This document shows positions 50,901 through 59,880 of a stretch of DNA of 64,000 nucleotides, piece after piece (the first letter of the stretch is position 1; each line of letters opens with the position of its first letter). This DNA is from VRUE01 sp036403515 (GTDB lineage: Bacteria; Actinomycetota; Thermoleophilia; Solirubrobacterales; 70-9). The notes below the pieces were generated by a model. It ran no database searches, had not been told where the DNA came from, and saw only the letters and a list, made by a program, of their open reading frames with translations. Location of the stretch: positions 1 to 64,000 of the forward strand of contig DASWQV010000059.1 of assembly GCA_036403515.1 (NCBI GenBank). Direction: 5' to 3'. The position numbers were made by a program, and so were the translations under genes.

Positions 50901-52526
50901 CTAGCGTTTGACTCGTCCGCGCAGGGCAAGCAGGGCCAGGCCAAGGAACACCGGCCCGAGCAGGCGCAGCGCCACCTGCGTCACTTCCCCGGCGGGAGCG
51001 AGGTCGAGTTCGGGCGGTCGCAGCAGGCTGATCGCACTCTCCAGCGAGAAGAGGAAAGAACGCCCGAGCGGCTGGTCGCCGTCGAAGCCGAAGAGGTAAA
51101 GGGGGATTCCCCCGATCAGGATGATCGCCAGCAGGCAGGCGAACGAGCGGCTGGCGCGAAGGCCGTAGCCCGACGTGAGCCAGTAGAGGATGACGATCAG
51201 CCGCTCGCCCAGACCGCGGTCGAGCTCCGCGGCGCCAGTGTCGCCATTGGATGAGAGGCGGCGCATCTCCATCTCGCCGTAGTAGAAATCCCCCGCCCCG
51301 GGGATGTCACCGCGATCCTCCAGTGCTTTGCGCAGCGCGCGGTAGGTGCCGACGATTTCGGTCGGCTCCAGCGTCGCGGACTCGCCGGCGTCGGTCTTGG
51401 CGGGCGCCTGGCAGGGCGGGGGATACCAGGCGCGCGAGGCATCGGCCGGGTCCTTTTCACGGGACTGCGAGCCCTCCGCCAGCCGTGCCGAGCGCATCTG
51501 GTGCTCCTCGGCGATGGTGATGCGCCGTGTATATCGGGCGCCTGACGGCGCCGGGGCGAATTCGCAGTTCGGTTCTATCCGGATCTCGTCGAGATTGTGT
51601 GCGTTGTGGAAGCGGCACGCGCGCAGGTCGAGGTTGCTTAGCGAGAGGTACTGGACACCCGCGCGGCGCAACGACAGCAGGCGGGCGAGGGGCCCCTCGT
51701 AGGGCCCGATCGCAGCGTTGCCCCCTCCCTCGTTGTCGGCGACCGGCGTGGCGCTCGACACGCGGGCTTGCCGCTCGAAGCCGGCCTCGGTCAGGTCGAG
51801 GTCGCCCCCGTTGAGCGCCAGTTCGGCGCCGCCCTTGAACCGGGTCGCGCGGCAGGTCATCGTCTTGGCGGTCGCCACGAGACGCAGCCAGCTCTCAAAG
51901 ACGGCGCCGTCGAAGCAGAGGACGGCATTCGCCGTCAGCGGCCCGATCTCCACTCCCTCACGAAAGCCGGCATAGTTGAACATCGCTTCCCCGGCGAACC
52001 GGGTCCCGAACATCGAGACGGGGCAGTCGACCGAGGTGCGGACGAATGAGGCGCGGCCCCCGAACGAGGCCAGGTCGAAACGCACGACCTCAGCGAAGCG
52101 GGCGGAAGAGAAGTCGGCATCGCCCGCGAACGTCACCTCGTCGAAGCTGGCGCCGGCGGCGAAGCTCGCGCTGCCGAAGTCGGCCCGCTCCGCGAAGGTC
52201 GTGCCGGGGAAGGCTGCGAACCCCTCGAAGCTGGCCCGGCGGAAGCTCGCCGGTCCGACGATCTCAAAGGCGCCGAGCAGCGCGTCTTCTTCGATCTTCG
52301 CTTGCTCGAACCGGACGGCGGCGATCTGCTTCACCCCGGCGCTGTCCAGCGCCTTGGTCAGCCGATCGAGCGCGCCGGAGCCCAGCGTGGCTCCGCTCGC
52401 GTCGAGCTCCTCTCCGTCGGCGAGGCGCGAGACGTAGCGCCCGAGCTCCGCCTCCTTCAAGTGACCGACGCAGCGGCCGGCGTCGACGACGACGCCCCCA
52501 CACTCGCACTGCGTCTCCCAACCCAT
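50901..52526 (-). CDS. Pentapeptide-repeat membrane protein
   Basis: 541 residues. The start MGWETQCECGGVVVDAGRCV carries a small Cys cluster. Residues about 85-190 are pentapeptide repeats of the A(D/S)F type (ASFEGFAAF, ADFGSASFAAGASFDEVTF, ADFSSARF), with a second set near 215-300. The C-terminus has GDFYYGEMEMRR, two or three hydrophobic helices (FACLLAIILIGGIPLYLFGF, VALRLLGPVFLGLALLAL) and a charged end, the layout of pentapeptide-repeat proteins fused to an ion-channel-like module. It lies just outside the attachment repeat, so it is probably host chromosome. Confidence 0.65.
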   Translation of the reverse strand: MGWETQCECGGVVVDAGRCVGHLKEAELGRYVSRLADGEELDASGATLGSGALDRLTKALDSAGVKQIAAVRFEQAKIEEDALLGAFEIVGPASFRRASFEGFAAFPGTTFAERADFGSASFAAGASFDEVTFAGDADFSSARFAEVVRFDLASFGGRASFVRTSVDCPVSMFGTRFAGEAMFNYAGFREGVEIGPLTANAVLCFDGAVFESWLRLVATAKTMTCRATRFKGGAELALNGGDLDLTEAGFERQARVSSATPVADNEGGGNAAIGPYEGPLARLLSLRRAGVQYLSLSNLDLRACRFHNAHNLDEIRIEPNCEFAPAPSGARYTRRITIAEEHQMRSARLAEGSQSREKDPADASRAWYPPPCQAPAKTDAGESATLEPTEIVGTYRALRKALEDRGDIPGAGDFYYGEMEMRRLSSNGDTGAAELDRGLGERLIVILYWLTSGYGLRASRSFACLLAIILIGGIPLYLFGFDGDQPLGRSFLFSLESAISLLRPPELDLAPAGEVTQVALRLLGPVFLGLALLALRGRVKR

Positions 52527-52722
52527 CGCGCCTCCTGTGTCGCTTTAGCTTCGCATAGCGACTAACGTGACACAACCCGTGCCGCGAGGCGGGACCCTGC
52601 ACGTGAGTAAGGTCGGCGGCATCCGCGGCTGTGGTGTCTGCGGCCAAGTGGTAGAGCCGAAGCCCCAACGGGGCTATGTCGTCGGTTTGAGACTTCGTGC
52701 AACGTGGTAGAGGCACTTAATC

Positions 52723-55044
52723 TTGAATCGGGAAGGGGTTCTTGACTATTGGCGAGGCCGGCACGAGGCGCGGCTGTGTGCGGCGTTCGCCTTTGGCCTC
52801 CTTGCATTGCTGCTTGTTTCGGGGCCGGCTGCCGGCGTGGCGCAGGCCGAAGCGTCGTTCGAGGCGCACGGAAGCGTCGAACAGGTCTATGCGACCGGCC
52901 TCTCCCCGGGCGCCCAGGTGTCTCTCTATGACAGCCAGGGCGGGGAAGTCGCGACAAAGAGCGCCGACGACCTCGGTGGGGCCCTCTTTCGCGACGTGGC
53001 GCCGGGCGGCGGCTACACCGTCGGCCTCGCTTCCGCAGGGCCGGAATCGCCTCCGCTGCAGGTCCTGACGGACCAGGCCGCGCCGCCCAGCACCGACTTC
53101 TACAACCAGTCGATTCCCGCCAGTGGATACGGCTACCTGACCACTCGCGACGGGACCCAGCTCGCCATCGACGTCCATCCACCACAGGACGTGACGCACG
53201 TGCTTCCGGGGGTCGAACTGCCGCCGCTGCCGAGCGGTCCGACGCCGACCCTGATCGAGTACTCGGGCTACGGGTACGCGAATCCAGCCGGGCCGGAAAA
53301 CGGGATCGCGATCCTCGCCAACCTGATGGGGTTCACGGTCGTCGACGTCAACATGCGCGGCACCGGTTGCTCGGGCGGCGCCTTCGACTTCTTCGAGCCG
53401 CTGCAGAGCCTCGACGGATACGACGTGACCGAGACGGTCGCCCGTCAGCCATGGGCCCTGAACCACAAGGTCGGGATGATGGGGATCAGCTACGGCGGGA
53501 TCAGCCAGCTCTTCACCGCCGCCACCCAGCCCCCGAGCCTGGCCGCGATCTCGCCGCTGTCGGTGATCGACAACACCCAGACGACGCTCTATCCCGGCGG
53601 CATCCTCAACACGGGGTTCGCCCTCGAATGGGCCAAGGAGCGGGTCCACGACGCCGAAGCGGCGTCGCCGACGAGCGGTCAGGAATGGGCCTACAGGCGC
53701 ATCCAGGAAGGCGATCAAACCTGTGCGGCCAACCAGGCCCTGCACCCCGAAGCGGTCGATCTTCTCGAGAAGATCGAAGAAAACAACCACTACAAGCCCG
53801 AAGTCGCCGACCCGCTCGCGCCGATCACCTTCGTCGGCAAGATCGACGTGCCGACCTTCATGGCCTGCCAGTGGACCGACGAGCAGACCGGCGGACACTG
53901 TCCGGACCTCGCCGAGCACTTCACTGGCACCCGGAGGAAGTGGTTCACCTTCACCAACGGCACCCACGTCGATTCCCTCGATCCGGCGACGTTCAACCGC
54001 TGGTACGACTTCCTCCAGCTCTACGTCGCGAAGCGGCCGCCGATCCTTGCCTCGGCGGCGATCCACGCCGCGGCGCCGCTGATCTACCAGGAAGCGATGG
54101 GCATCCCCGGAGTCACGCTGCCCGTGGATCCCGTCCAGCTGCAGCCGACCTATGGGTCGGCGTTGGCCGCCTTCGAAAACCTGAAGCCGATCCGGGTGCT
54201 CTTCGACAGCGGCGCCGGCGGGCTCTCGCCGGGCCAGCCGTACCCCAGCTTCGAGAAGTCCTTCGGCGAATTCCCGGCGCCCGGCACCGAAGCCAGGGCC
54301 TGGTACCTCTCATCGGGCGGCACCCTGAGCGGCAGTCCGCCCGCCGGCTCAGGCGCCGACGAATTCAGCGCGGATGCCCACGCCCTTCCGAAGACCGATT
54401 TCAGCGGTGACACCGGCGCCGGCTCCGGGGGGCTCTGGACGGCCACCCCCAAATACGAATGGGCGCAGAGCCCGCCGGGAAGCGCAGTCTCCTACCTGAC
54501 CGCTCCGCTGAGCGCGAACACGACGGTGATCGGCGCCGGCGCCGTCAACGCCTGGGTCCGCTCCTCGACGCCCAACGTCGACCTGCAGGCGACGATCAGC
54601 GAGATCCGGCCCGACGGCAGGGAGACCTTCGTCCAGAACGGCTGGGTGCGGGGCAACGAGCGCAAGCTCGACCCCGAGAAGAGCACCCCGCTCGAGCCGG
54701 TGCTGAGCCTGCGCGAATCCGACGTCTCCCCGCTTCCGGCCGACCAGTTCGTGCCGGTCACGATCCCGCTCTATTACGAGGGCCACGCCTACCGGGCCGG
54801 CTCGCGCATCCGGGTGACGATCGCCGCCCCCAACGGCACCCAGCCGATCTGGGCTTTCGACCAGACGGAGCCGGAAGGCGTCGCGCAGGTCGCGATCGCC
54901 TACGGTGGGGAAACGCCCTCGAACCTCCTCCTTCCCGTCGTATCCGGAGTAAGCGTGCCGAGCGGCCTGCCGCCCTGCCCGGGCCTGCGGGGGGAGCCGT
55001 GCCGCAACTACCAGGCCTTCGCGAATCGGCCGGTAACGCCCTGA
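52723..55044 (+). CDS. Secreted CocE/NonD-family hydrolase (X-Pro dipeptidyl-peptidase-like)
   Basis: 773 residues from TTG 52723, no better start being visible. A signal peptide (AFGLLALLLVSGPAAGVAQA) leads to a small beta domain, then the alpha/beta hydrolase: GTGCSGGAFDFF oxyanion region, nucleophile Ser256 in MMGISYGGISQLF, and a C-terminal jelly-roll domain (about 560-760, with VTIPLYYEGHAYRAGSRIRV) typical of the PF08530 module. Substrates of the family include cocaine-type esters and proline peptides; the natural substrate here is unknown. Exported enzyme of the host chromosome. Confidence 0.8.
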   Translation: MNREGVLDYWRGRHEARLCAAFAFGLLALLLVSGPAAGVAQAEASFEAHGSVEQVYATGLSPGAQVSLYDSQGGEVATKSADDLGGALFRDVAPGGGYTVGLASAGPESPPLQVLTDQAAPPSTDFYNQSIPASGYGYLTTRDGTQLAIDVHPPQDVTHVLPGVELPPLPSGPTPTLIEYSGYGYANPAGPENGIAILANLMGFTVVDVNMRGTGCSGGAFDFFEPLQSLDGYDVTETVARQPWALNHKVGMMGISYGGISQLFTAATQPPSLAAISPLSVIDNTQTTLYPGGILNTGFALEWAKERVHDAEAASPTSGQEWAYRRIQEGDQTCAANQALHPEAVDLLEKIEENNHYKPEVADPLAPITFVGKIDVPTFMACQWTDEQTGGHCPDLAEHFTGTRRKWFTFTNGTHVDSLDPATFNRWYDFLQLYVAKRPPILASAAIHAAAPLIYQEAMGIPGVTLPVDPVQLQPTYGSALAAFENLKPIRVLFDSGAGGLSPGQPYPSFEKSFGEFPAPGTEARAWYLSSGGTLSGSPPAGSGADEFSADAHALPKTDFSGDTGAGSGGLWTATPKYEWAQSPPGSAVSYLTAPLSANTTVIGAGAVNAWVRSSTPNVDLQATISEIRPDGRETFVQNGWVRGNERKLDPEKSTPLEPVLSLRESDVSPLPADQFVPVTIPLYYEGHAYRAGSRIRVTIAAPNGTQPIWAFDQTEPEGVAQVAIAYGGETPSNLLLPVVSGVSVPSGLPPCPGLRGEPCRNYQAFANRPVTP

Positions 55045-55092
55045 GCGGCGCGGCGGCGACTGTTCGAACCCTCAGCGGGTACTCCTGGCACG

Positions 55093-55581
55093 TTAGGCGG
55101 GGCCTGTGCTTGCGGCGACCGGAGCGAGCACCAGCATCGGCACCTCTCGCCGCGCCAGCGCGCGGGAGTGGGCGATGGCGGGGAGCCGATCGATGAATGT
55201 CTGCCAGAGGCGCTCGGCTTCCTGACCGCGGGCCTGGTGGGCCTCGACGGCCTTGCGCTCTCCGTTCACCTCGACCCACGCATGAGGATCGGAGCGGAGG
55301 TTCAGGCACCAGGCCGGGTCGCGGTCGCTACCGAGGTTGAGAGCACCGACGGCGTAGGCGTCTCCGTGTCGGACGTAGGCGACGACGGTGGTCCGCTGGG
55401 CTCCCGACCGGCGACCGGTGGTCGTCAGCGCCAGGACCGGCTGACCGCCGGCCAGTAGGCGTGAGCGCCGGATACGACCCTTGCCGCGGCGCAGCAGCGC
55501 CGCGTGCAGGCGACCGACCTGGGGCTGGATGCGGCTGAACCGGGTAAGCGACCGCAGGAACTTGGCGAGCGTCATCTCCAC
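55093..55581 (-). CDS. Deazaflavin (F420)-dependent nitroreductase family protein
   Basis: 162 residues. LALTTTGRRSGAQRTTVVAY followed by GDAYAVGALNLGSDRDPAWC and LNLRSDPHAWVEVNG are the signatures of the DDN-like split-barrel family, which uses coenzyme F420 to reduce nitro or quinone substrates. It faces the TetR gene across 59 bases holding two operators, so the regulator likely controls both. Confidence 0.8.
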   Translation of the reverse strand: MEMTLAKFLRSLTRFSRIQPQVGRLHAALLRRGKGRIRRSRLLAGGQPVLALTTTGRRSGAQRTTVVAYVRHGDAYAVGALNLGSDRDPAWCLNLRSDPHAWVEVNGERKAVEAHQARGQEAERLWQTFIDRLPAIAHSRALARREVPMLVLAPVAASTGPA

Positions 55582-55589
55582 GTCCTATC

Positions 55590-55606
55590 CTTGAGGGGCT
55601 CTCAAG
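55590..55606. promoter_or_regulatory. TetR operator, site 1
   Basis: CTTGAGGGGCTCTCAAG is an inverted repeat with six-base arms (CTTGAG/CTCAAG) in the divergent promoter region, 9 bases before the oxidoreductase start on the minus strand. Confidence 0.65.
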
Positions 55607-55621
55607 AACTTAGCAAAACTC

Positions 55622-55638
55622 CTTGAGAGCCTTTCAAG
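55622..55638. promoter_or_regulatory. TetR operator, site 2
   Basis: CTTGAGAGCCTTTCAAG matches site 1 in 13 of 17 positions and ends two bases before the TetR ATG at 55641. Centre-to-centre distance is 32 bases, about three helical turns, so two dimers could bind on one face. Confidence 0.65.
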
Positions 55639-55640
55639 AG

Positions 55641-56189
55641 ATGCCCCAGACACGCCCGGCGGAGAGCCGCGACGAAAAGATGAGCGAGATCCTTGGCGTA
55701 GCCGAGAGGCGCCTGCGCAGCGGCGGATACGAGGCGCTCTCGGTCGCGGCGATCGCGCGTGAGCTGGGGCTCGCGCAGAACGCCATCTACTGGTACTTCC
55801 CTTCCAAGGACGAGCTGTTCGTCGCGACGTTGAGCCGCATGCTGGAGAAGATCGCGGCCCGCAAGCCCTCCAAGCAGGTCGGTGAGTTGGAACGGATTCT
55901 CTGGTTCACCGACCAGCTGCAGGCCGTCTCGGGCCTGCAGGGCGCGATGAACGACCGCGCGCGCAGCTCGCCGGTCGTCGCCGCTTTCGTCGAGAGATTC
56001 GACGCGCTGCTCTCTCGGATGCTTTCCAACGCCCTGCACGACCACGTCCCCGCCGGCGACCTGCCCCTCGTCGTCGAAGCCTTTCGAGCCACCGTCAGCG
56101 GGGCCTTCGCCAGAGGACTCGACAAGCGCGCCCGGCGCGAGCTGCTCGCCTTCACGCTCCGGCGGCTGACCGCGGGGCGGCTCGAATGA
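55641..56189 (+). CDS. TetR-family transcriptional regulator
   Basis: 182 residues from ATG 55641; an in-frame TTG at 55623 lies inside operator site 2 and is less likely. The N-terminal HTH is ALSVAAIARELGLAQNAIYW followed by YFPSKDELFVATL, the classic TetR signature. The ligand domain (about 60-180) is family-specific. Divergent from the F420-type oxidoreductase and flanked by the two palindromes, it probably represses both genes and itself. Confidence 0.85.
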   Translation: MPQTRPAESRDEKMSEILGVAERRLRSGGYEALSVAAIARELGLAQNAIYWYFPSKDELFVATLSRMLEKIAARKPSKQVGELERILWFTDQLQAVSGLQGAMNDRARSSPVVAAFVERFDALLSRMLSNALHDHVPAGDLPLVVEAFRATVSGAFARGLDKRARRELLAFTLRRLTAGRLE

Positions 56190-56198
56190 GCCTCTACG

Positions 56199-57695
56199 TC
56201 ACGGGCCCGCTTCGCTGCGCGCCGCCGCCAGCTCTTCGCGGACGGCTTCCGTCTGGTTCGGAATCGCCAGCCGGCGTTCGAGGATCGGGATCGCCTCTTC
56301 GGGGCGACCGCTGAGGCGCAGGGCGTTGCCGAGGTTGAAGAGCGCGTAGGCGTAGTCGAGGTCTTCGGTTTCCGGCGGGAAGGCGCGCACGGCTTCTTCG
56401 AGGAGTGGGACCGCCCCTTCGTAGTCGCCCGCTTGGATCAGTTCGAAGCCTTCCTGGTTGAGGGTGCTGCCGAGCTCTTCATCGCTGCCGGCTGGTTCGG
56501 GCACGCTCGCCGCTGCGCTCGAAGGCGCGCTCTCCTCGCTTGCCGCGGCGCCGGCTTCGCTGGGCGCGTCGGTGGCTTCGCTCGGCCCGGCGCGGCCTGC
56601 CTCCTGGCCCTTGCCTCCGCCTGCCGAGAGATTGGGATGGGGCCTTGCCGCTTTCTCTCCGGAATCGTCGCCGAGCAGGAGGAAGGCCCCGGCCAGCGTG
56701 GCGCAGACCGCGAGGATGGCGGCGGCCTTGCGCCAGCCGTGGCGTCGCTGGCCCCGATTGGCCGGGCCAGGATCCTCAGCGCGACGATGGCGGCTGCGCG
56801 GCAGGGCGGGCGCCGCTTCGATCTCTTCGTTCGAGGCGGCTGCCTCGCTCCCCGGCGCGGTCGCCTCCATCCGGGGGAGCACCTGTGTCGGGGCGTACTC
56901 CTCCGTCGGCCGATCCGGGAGCACGGCCCTTCGTTTCAATCGAGCCAGGGCCGCTGCGGCCGACCGCGGCCGCTCGAGCGGATCTTCGGCGCAGAGTTGC
57001 CTGACCAGCGCTCTAAGGTTGGCTGAAGCGTCGCCTCCCAGGCAGTCGCGCAGGACCACGCCGCACGAGTAGAGGTCGGATCGCTCCGCCGCGCGCTCGC
57101 CGCGCATCACCTCCGGTGCGATGTAGCGGGCGGTGCCGAGCAGGTTGCCGGTCTGGGTGAGGGCGGTCGCGTCCGCCGGCAGGGCGATCCCAAAGTCGAT
57201 CAGCTTGGCGCTTCCCTCGGGCGCGATCAGTACGTTTTGCGGCTTGACGTCGCGGTGCACGATGCCGGCCGCGTGGATGTGGGCGAGGGCGCCGAGCAGC
57301 TCGCGGGCCAGCAGCTCGGAGTCGACCTCGCCGTCTGCGGACAATCGCTGCGCGAGGTTGTCGCCCGCGACGTACTCCATGACCAGATAAGGACGTTCGG
57401 CGCCGTCCGCGTAGTCATAGACGCCGATCAGGTTGGGATGCGAGAGCCCCGCCGCGACCCGCGCCTCGCGGCGGAAGCGCGCCCGGAATTCGGGGTCTGA
57501 GGCGATCGTGTCGGCGATGATCTTCACCGCCACCGGTCGCTCGAGGACCCGATCAGTTGCCAGCCACACGGACGCCATGCCACCCCGTCCAAGCAGCCGC
57601 TCGAGCCGGTAGCGCTCCTTCAAAAGGCTTCCGGTCGCGACCACCGTGGTGGCCACCTCCTCGCCGAGCTGCTCCTGCGGACCGGGCATCATCAA
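56199..57695 (-). CDS. Membrane Ser/Thr protein kinase (PknB type) with TPR tail
   Basis: 498 residues. Kinase domain at about 27-270: glycine loop LLGRGGMASVWLA, Lys in VAVKII, catalytic loop IVHRDVKPQNVLI, DFG in KLIDFGIAL, and ARYIAPEVMRGERAAERSDL. A basic juxtamembrane region, a transmembrane helix (AAAILAVCATLAGAFLLLG, about 325-343) and an external Ser/Ala/Glu-rich spacer follow. The last 85 residues carry two TPR units (GFELIQAGDYEGAVPLLEEA and YALFNLGNALRLSGRPEEAI) in place of PASTA domains. Confidence 0.85.
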   Translation of the reverse strand: MMMPGPQEQLGEEVATTVVATGSLLKERYRLERLLGRGGMASVWLATDRVLERPVAVKIIADTIASDPEFRARFRREARVAAGLSHPNLIGVYDYADGAERPYLVMEYVAGDNLAQRLSADGEVDSELLARELLGALAHIHAAGIVHRDVKPQNVLIAPEGSAKLIDFGIALPADATALTQTGNLLGTARYIAPEVMRGERAAERSDLYSCGVVLRDCLGGDASANLRALVRQLCAEDPLERPRSAAAALARLKRRAVLPDRPTEEYAPTQVLPRMEATAPGSEAAASNEEIEAAPALPRSRHRRAEDPGPANRGQRRHGWRKAAAILAVCATLAGAFLLLGDDSGEKAARPHPNLSAGGGKGQEAGRAGPSEATDAPSEAGAAASEESAPSSAAASVPEPAGSDEELGSTLNQEGFELIQAGDYEGAVPLLEEAVRAFPPETEDLDYAYALFNLGNALRLSGRPEEAIPILERRLAIPNQTEAVREELAAARSEAGP

Positions 57696-57849
57696 GGACT
57701 ACCCGGACTCGGTGGCGCGTACGCGCCCTGGAAAGCCTGGTTCGCTCGGTTAGCTTCGCCTCGAGCAGGGAATCTCGGACGATAGGGCCTGACCGACACG
57801 CCGGGCTCGCGTTTCAGCAAGGGAATGCAAACGCTGAAGGGGGACGCAA

Positions 57850-58686
57850 ATGCGACGCTACGGATTGGTGACGATGCTGACGCTGCTGGCTCTTGCCTTT
57901 GCGGGCGCCGGGGTGGCCCGGGCTGCCGCGGGCTCGGCCGACCTGGCGATCAGCAAGGTCGACAGCCCTGACCCGATCGCCGTCGGATCGACGCTCACCT
58001 ACACCATCCAGGTGCAGAACCTCGGTCCAGACGTGGCCACGGGCGTGACCGTCACCGACCAGTTGCCGAAGGGCGTCGACTTCGTCTCGGCCAGCAGCCA
58101 GTGCGCCCTCAGCGGCAGGAGAGTCACCTGCGCTCTCGGCCAGATCGGCGTGCCCGCGATCGACTATTCCGGCCCCGCGACCGTCACCATCTCGGTCATT
58201 CCCCGCCGTCTTGGCGTGATCAGCAACACCGCCTCGGTGAAAGGAAGCCAGAAAGACCGGGTCGGGCGCAACAACAAAGCAACCGCGACGACGAGCGTCA
58301 CCGGGCCAGCGCCGACCTGCCGTGGCGTCGCGGTGACGATCTTCGGGACGGCCGGCGACGACGTCATCGTCGGCACCCCCGGACGCGATGTGATCGCCAC
58401 CTTCCGGGGTAACGACACGATCATCGGGCTTTCGGGCCGCGATCTGATCTGCGCCGGCAGCGGCGCCGACTACGTCGGGGCCGGCTCGGCGGCCGACCGC
58501 GTCTTCGCCGGCGCCGGCCGCGACCGCCTGGTCGGCCGCGGCGGCCCCGACATGCTCAAGGGCGGTGCGGGACCTGATCTGCTCAAGGGCGGGGGCGGTG
58601 CCGATCGCCTGCGCGGCGGCCCCGGCTTCGACCGCTGCCGCGGCGGCGCCGGCGCCGACTCGAGCCGGGGGTGCGAGCGATTGTGA
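57850..58686 (+). CDS. Secreted DUF11 protein with RTX-like glycine-rich repeats
   Basis: 278 residues, ATG 57850 with AAGGGGG upstream. A signal peptide (LTLLALAFAGAGVARAAAG) leads to a DUF11 beta-sandwich (ADLAISKVDSPDPIAVGSTL, VTVTDQLPKGVDFVSASSQC). The C-terminal third holds nine-residue repeats of the RTX type (GDDVIVGTPGRD, GADYVGAGSAADR, GPDMLKGGAGPDLLKGGGG), which usually bind calcium and fold as a beta roll. Two Cys pairs may form disulfides. A likely extracellular structural protein. Confidence 0.75.
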   Translation: MRRYGLVTMLTLLALAFAGAGVARAAAGSADLAISKVDSPDPIAVGSTLTYTIQVQNLGPDVATGVTVTDQLPKGVDFVSASSQCALSGRRVTCALGQIGVPAIDYSGPATVTISVIPRRLGVISNTASVKGSQKDRVGRNNKATATTSVTGPAPTCRGVAVTIFGTAGDDVIVGTPGRDVIATFRGNDTIIGLSGRDLICAGSGADYVGAGSAADRVFAGAGRDRLVGRGGPDMLKGGAGPDLLKGGGGADRLRGGPGFDRCRGGAGADSSRGCERL

Positions 58687-58712
58687 GCTGGGATTGCGGG
58701 TAGTGCGGACGC

Positions 58713-58820
58713 TTGTTCCTCTTCTTCTCGAATAGGCTCGGTTGCGGCGGCTCGCTGCTCGTCTCGGCGGCCGTGACGGTCATCCTCCTGCTCATCCTTG
58801 GCGTGATCGAACTCAACTAG
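58713..58820 (+). CDS. 35-residue membrane peptide of the FLFFSNRLGC type
   Basis: From TTG 58713 to TAG 58820. The product begins MFLFFSNRLGCGGSLLVS and continues as one transmembrane helix (AAVTVILLLILGVIELN). Peptides starting (F)LFFSNRLGC.GS followed by a helix are, to my knowledge, widespread in actinobacteria with no known function. It stops four bases before the nitronate monooxygenase gene. Confidence 0.6.
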   Translation: MFLFFSNRLGCGGSLLVSAAVTVILLLILGVIELN

Positions 58821-58824
58821 TCCC

Positions 58825-59880
58825 TTGGACCTGGCAGTCGACCTCGAGGCCCCGATCGTGCAGGCGCCGATGGCGGGCGGGCCTTCGACCCCGGCGCTGG
58901 CCGCTGCCGTCTCCGAGGCGGGAGGGCTCGGTTTCCTCGCCGCCGGATACAGGTCGGCTGAGGGCATGGGGGAGGAGGTCGAGGCGGTTCGCGGTCAAAC
59001 CGACCGAGCCTTCGGGGTCAACCTCTTTGCCCCACCGCATCATCCAGCGGCGGCGGAGGCGGTCGAGGCCTACGTGCGGAGGTTGCAGCCCCTGGCCGAG
59101 CGGGCGGGGGTGGCGCTCGGTGAGCCGAAGTTCGACGACGACGACTTCGAGGCGAAGATCAGGGCCCTTGTCGAGGACCCACCCGCGGTCGTCTCCTTCA
59201 CGTTCGGCTGCCCGCCTCGAGATCTGGTCGCGGCTCTGTCGGCTGCCGGAGCCGACGTCTGGGTCACCGTCACCGAGGTCGAGGAGGCCCGCGTCGCGGC
59301 GCAAGTGGGCGCCAGCGCGTTGGTAGTGCAGGGCGTCGAGGCCGGCGGGCATCGGGGCTCGTTTGCCGACCGTCCCGACCGCGTCGACTACGGCCTGATG
59401 GCGCTGTTGCAGCTGGTCGATCGCGAGGTCGATCTGCCGCTCGTCGCCTCGGGTGGCATCGCGACTGGAGCCGGTGTGGCGGCCGCGCTGGCCGGCGGGG
59501 CCGCGGCCGCCCAGCTCGGCACGGCCTTCATGCTCTGCCCGGAGGCGGCGACTTCGCCGGCTCACCGCCAGGCGCTGGCCTCGGAACGGCCGACCGGGCT
59601 GACCAGGGCCTTCTCCGGGCGGCTGGCCCGCGGCATCGTCAACCGGCTGCAGGCCGAGCACGGCGCCGCTGCCCCGATCGCCTATCCAGAGGTTCACCAC
59701 GTCACCTCGCCACTTCGCGCCCATGGCCGGGAGGTGGGCGACCCGGACCTGATCAACCTCTGGGCGGGCGAGGCCCATCAGCTCGCCGAGGAGCGCCCCG
59801 CCGCCGAGCTCGTCGAGCAGCTTGCCGCTGAAGCCCGCGAGGCTCTGAGCCGAGCCCAGCGGCGCTTTCGGGGGGACTAG
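58825..59880 (+). CDS. Nitronate monooxygenase (2-nitropropane dioxygenase family)
   Basis: 351 residues from TTG 58825. A TIM-barrel FMN enzyme: APIVQAPMAGGPSTPALAAA at the N-terminus, GVNLFAPP, VSFTFGCPP, the catalytic histidine in VEAGGHRGSF (about residue 173), phosphate-binding LVASGGIATGAGVAAAL and GAAAAQLGTAFMLCPEA. It oxidises nitronates, such as propionate 3-nitronate, for detoxification. It overlaps tail to tail by 4 bases with the enoyl-CoA hydratase gene on the minus strand. Confidence 0.85.
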   Translation: MDLAVDLEAPIVQAPMAGGPSTPALAAAVSEAGGLGFLAAGYRSAEGMGEEVEAVRGQTDRAFGVNLFAPPHHPAAAEAVEAYVRRLQPLAERAGVALGEPKFDDDDFEAKIRALVEDPPAVVSFTFGCPPRDLVAALSAAGADVWVTVTEVEEARVAAQVGASALVVQGVEAGGHRGSFADRPDRVDYGLMALLQLVDREVDLPLVASGGIATGAGVAAALAGGAAAAQLGTAFMLCPEAATSPAHRQALASERPTGLTRAFSGRLARGIVNRLQAEHGAAAPIAYPEVHHVTSPLRAHGREVGDPDLINLWAGEAHQLAEERPAAELVEQLAAEAREALSRAQRRFRGD

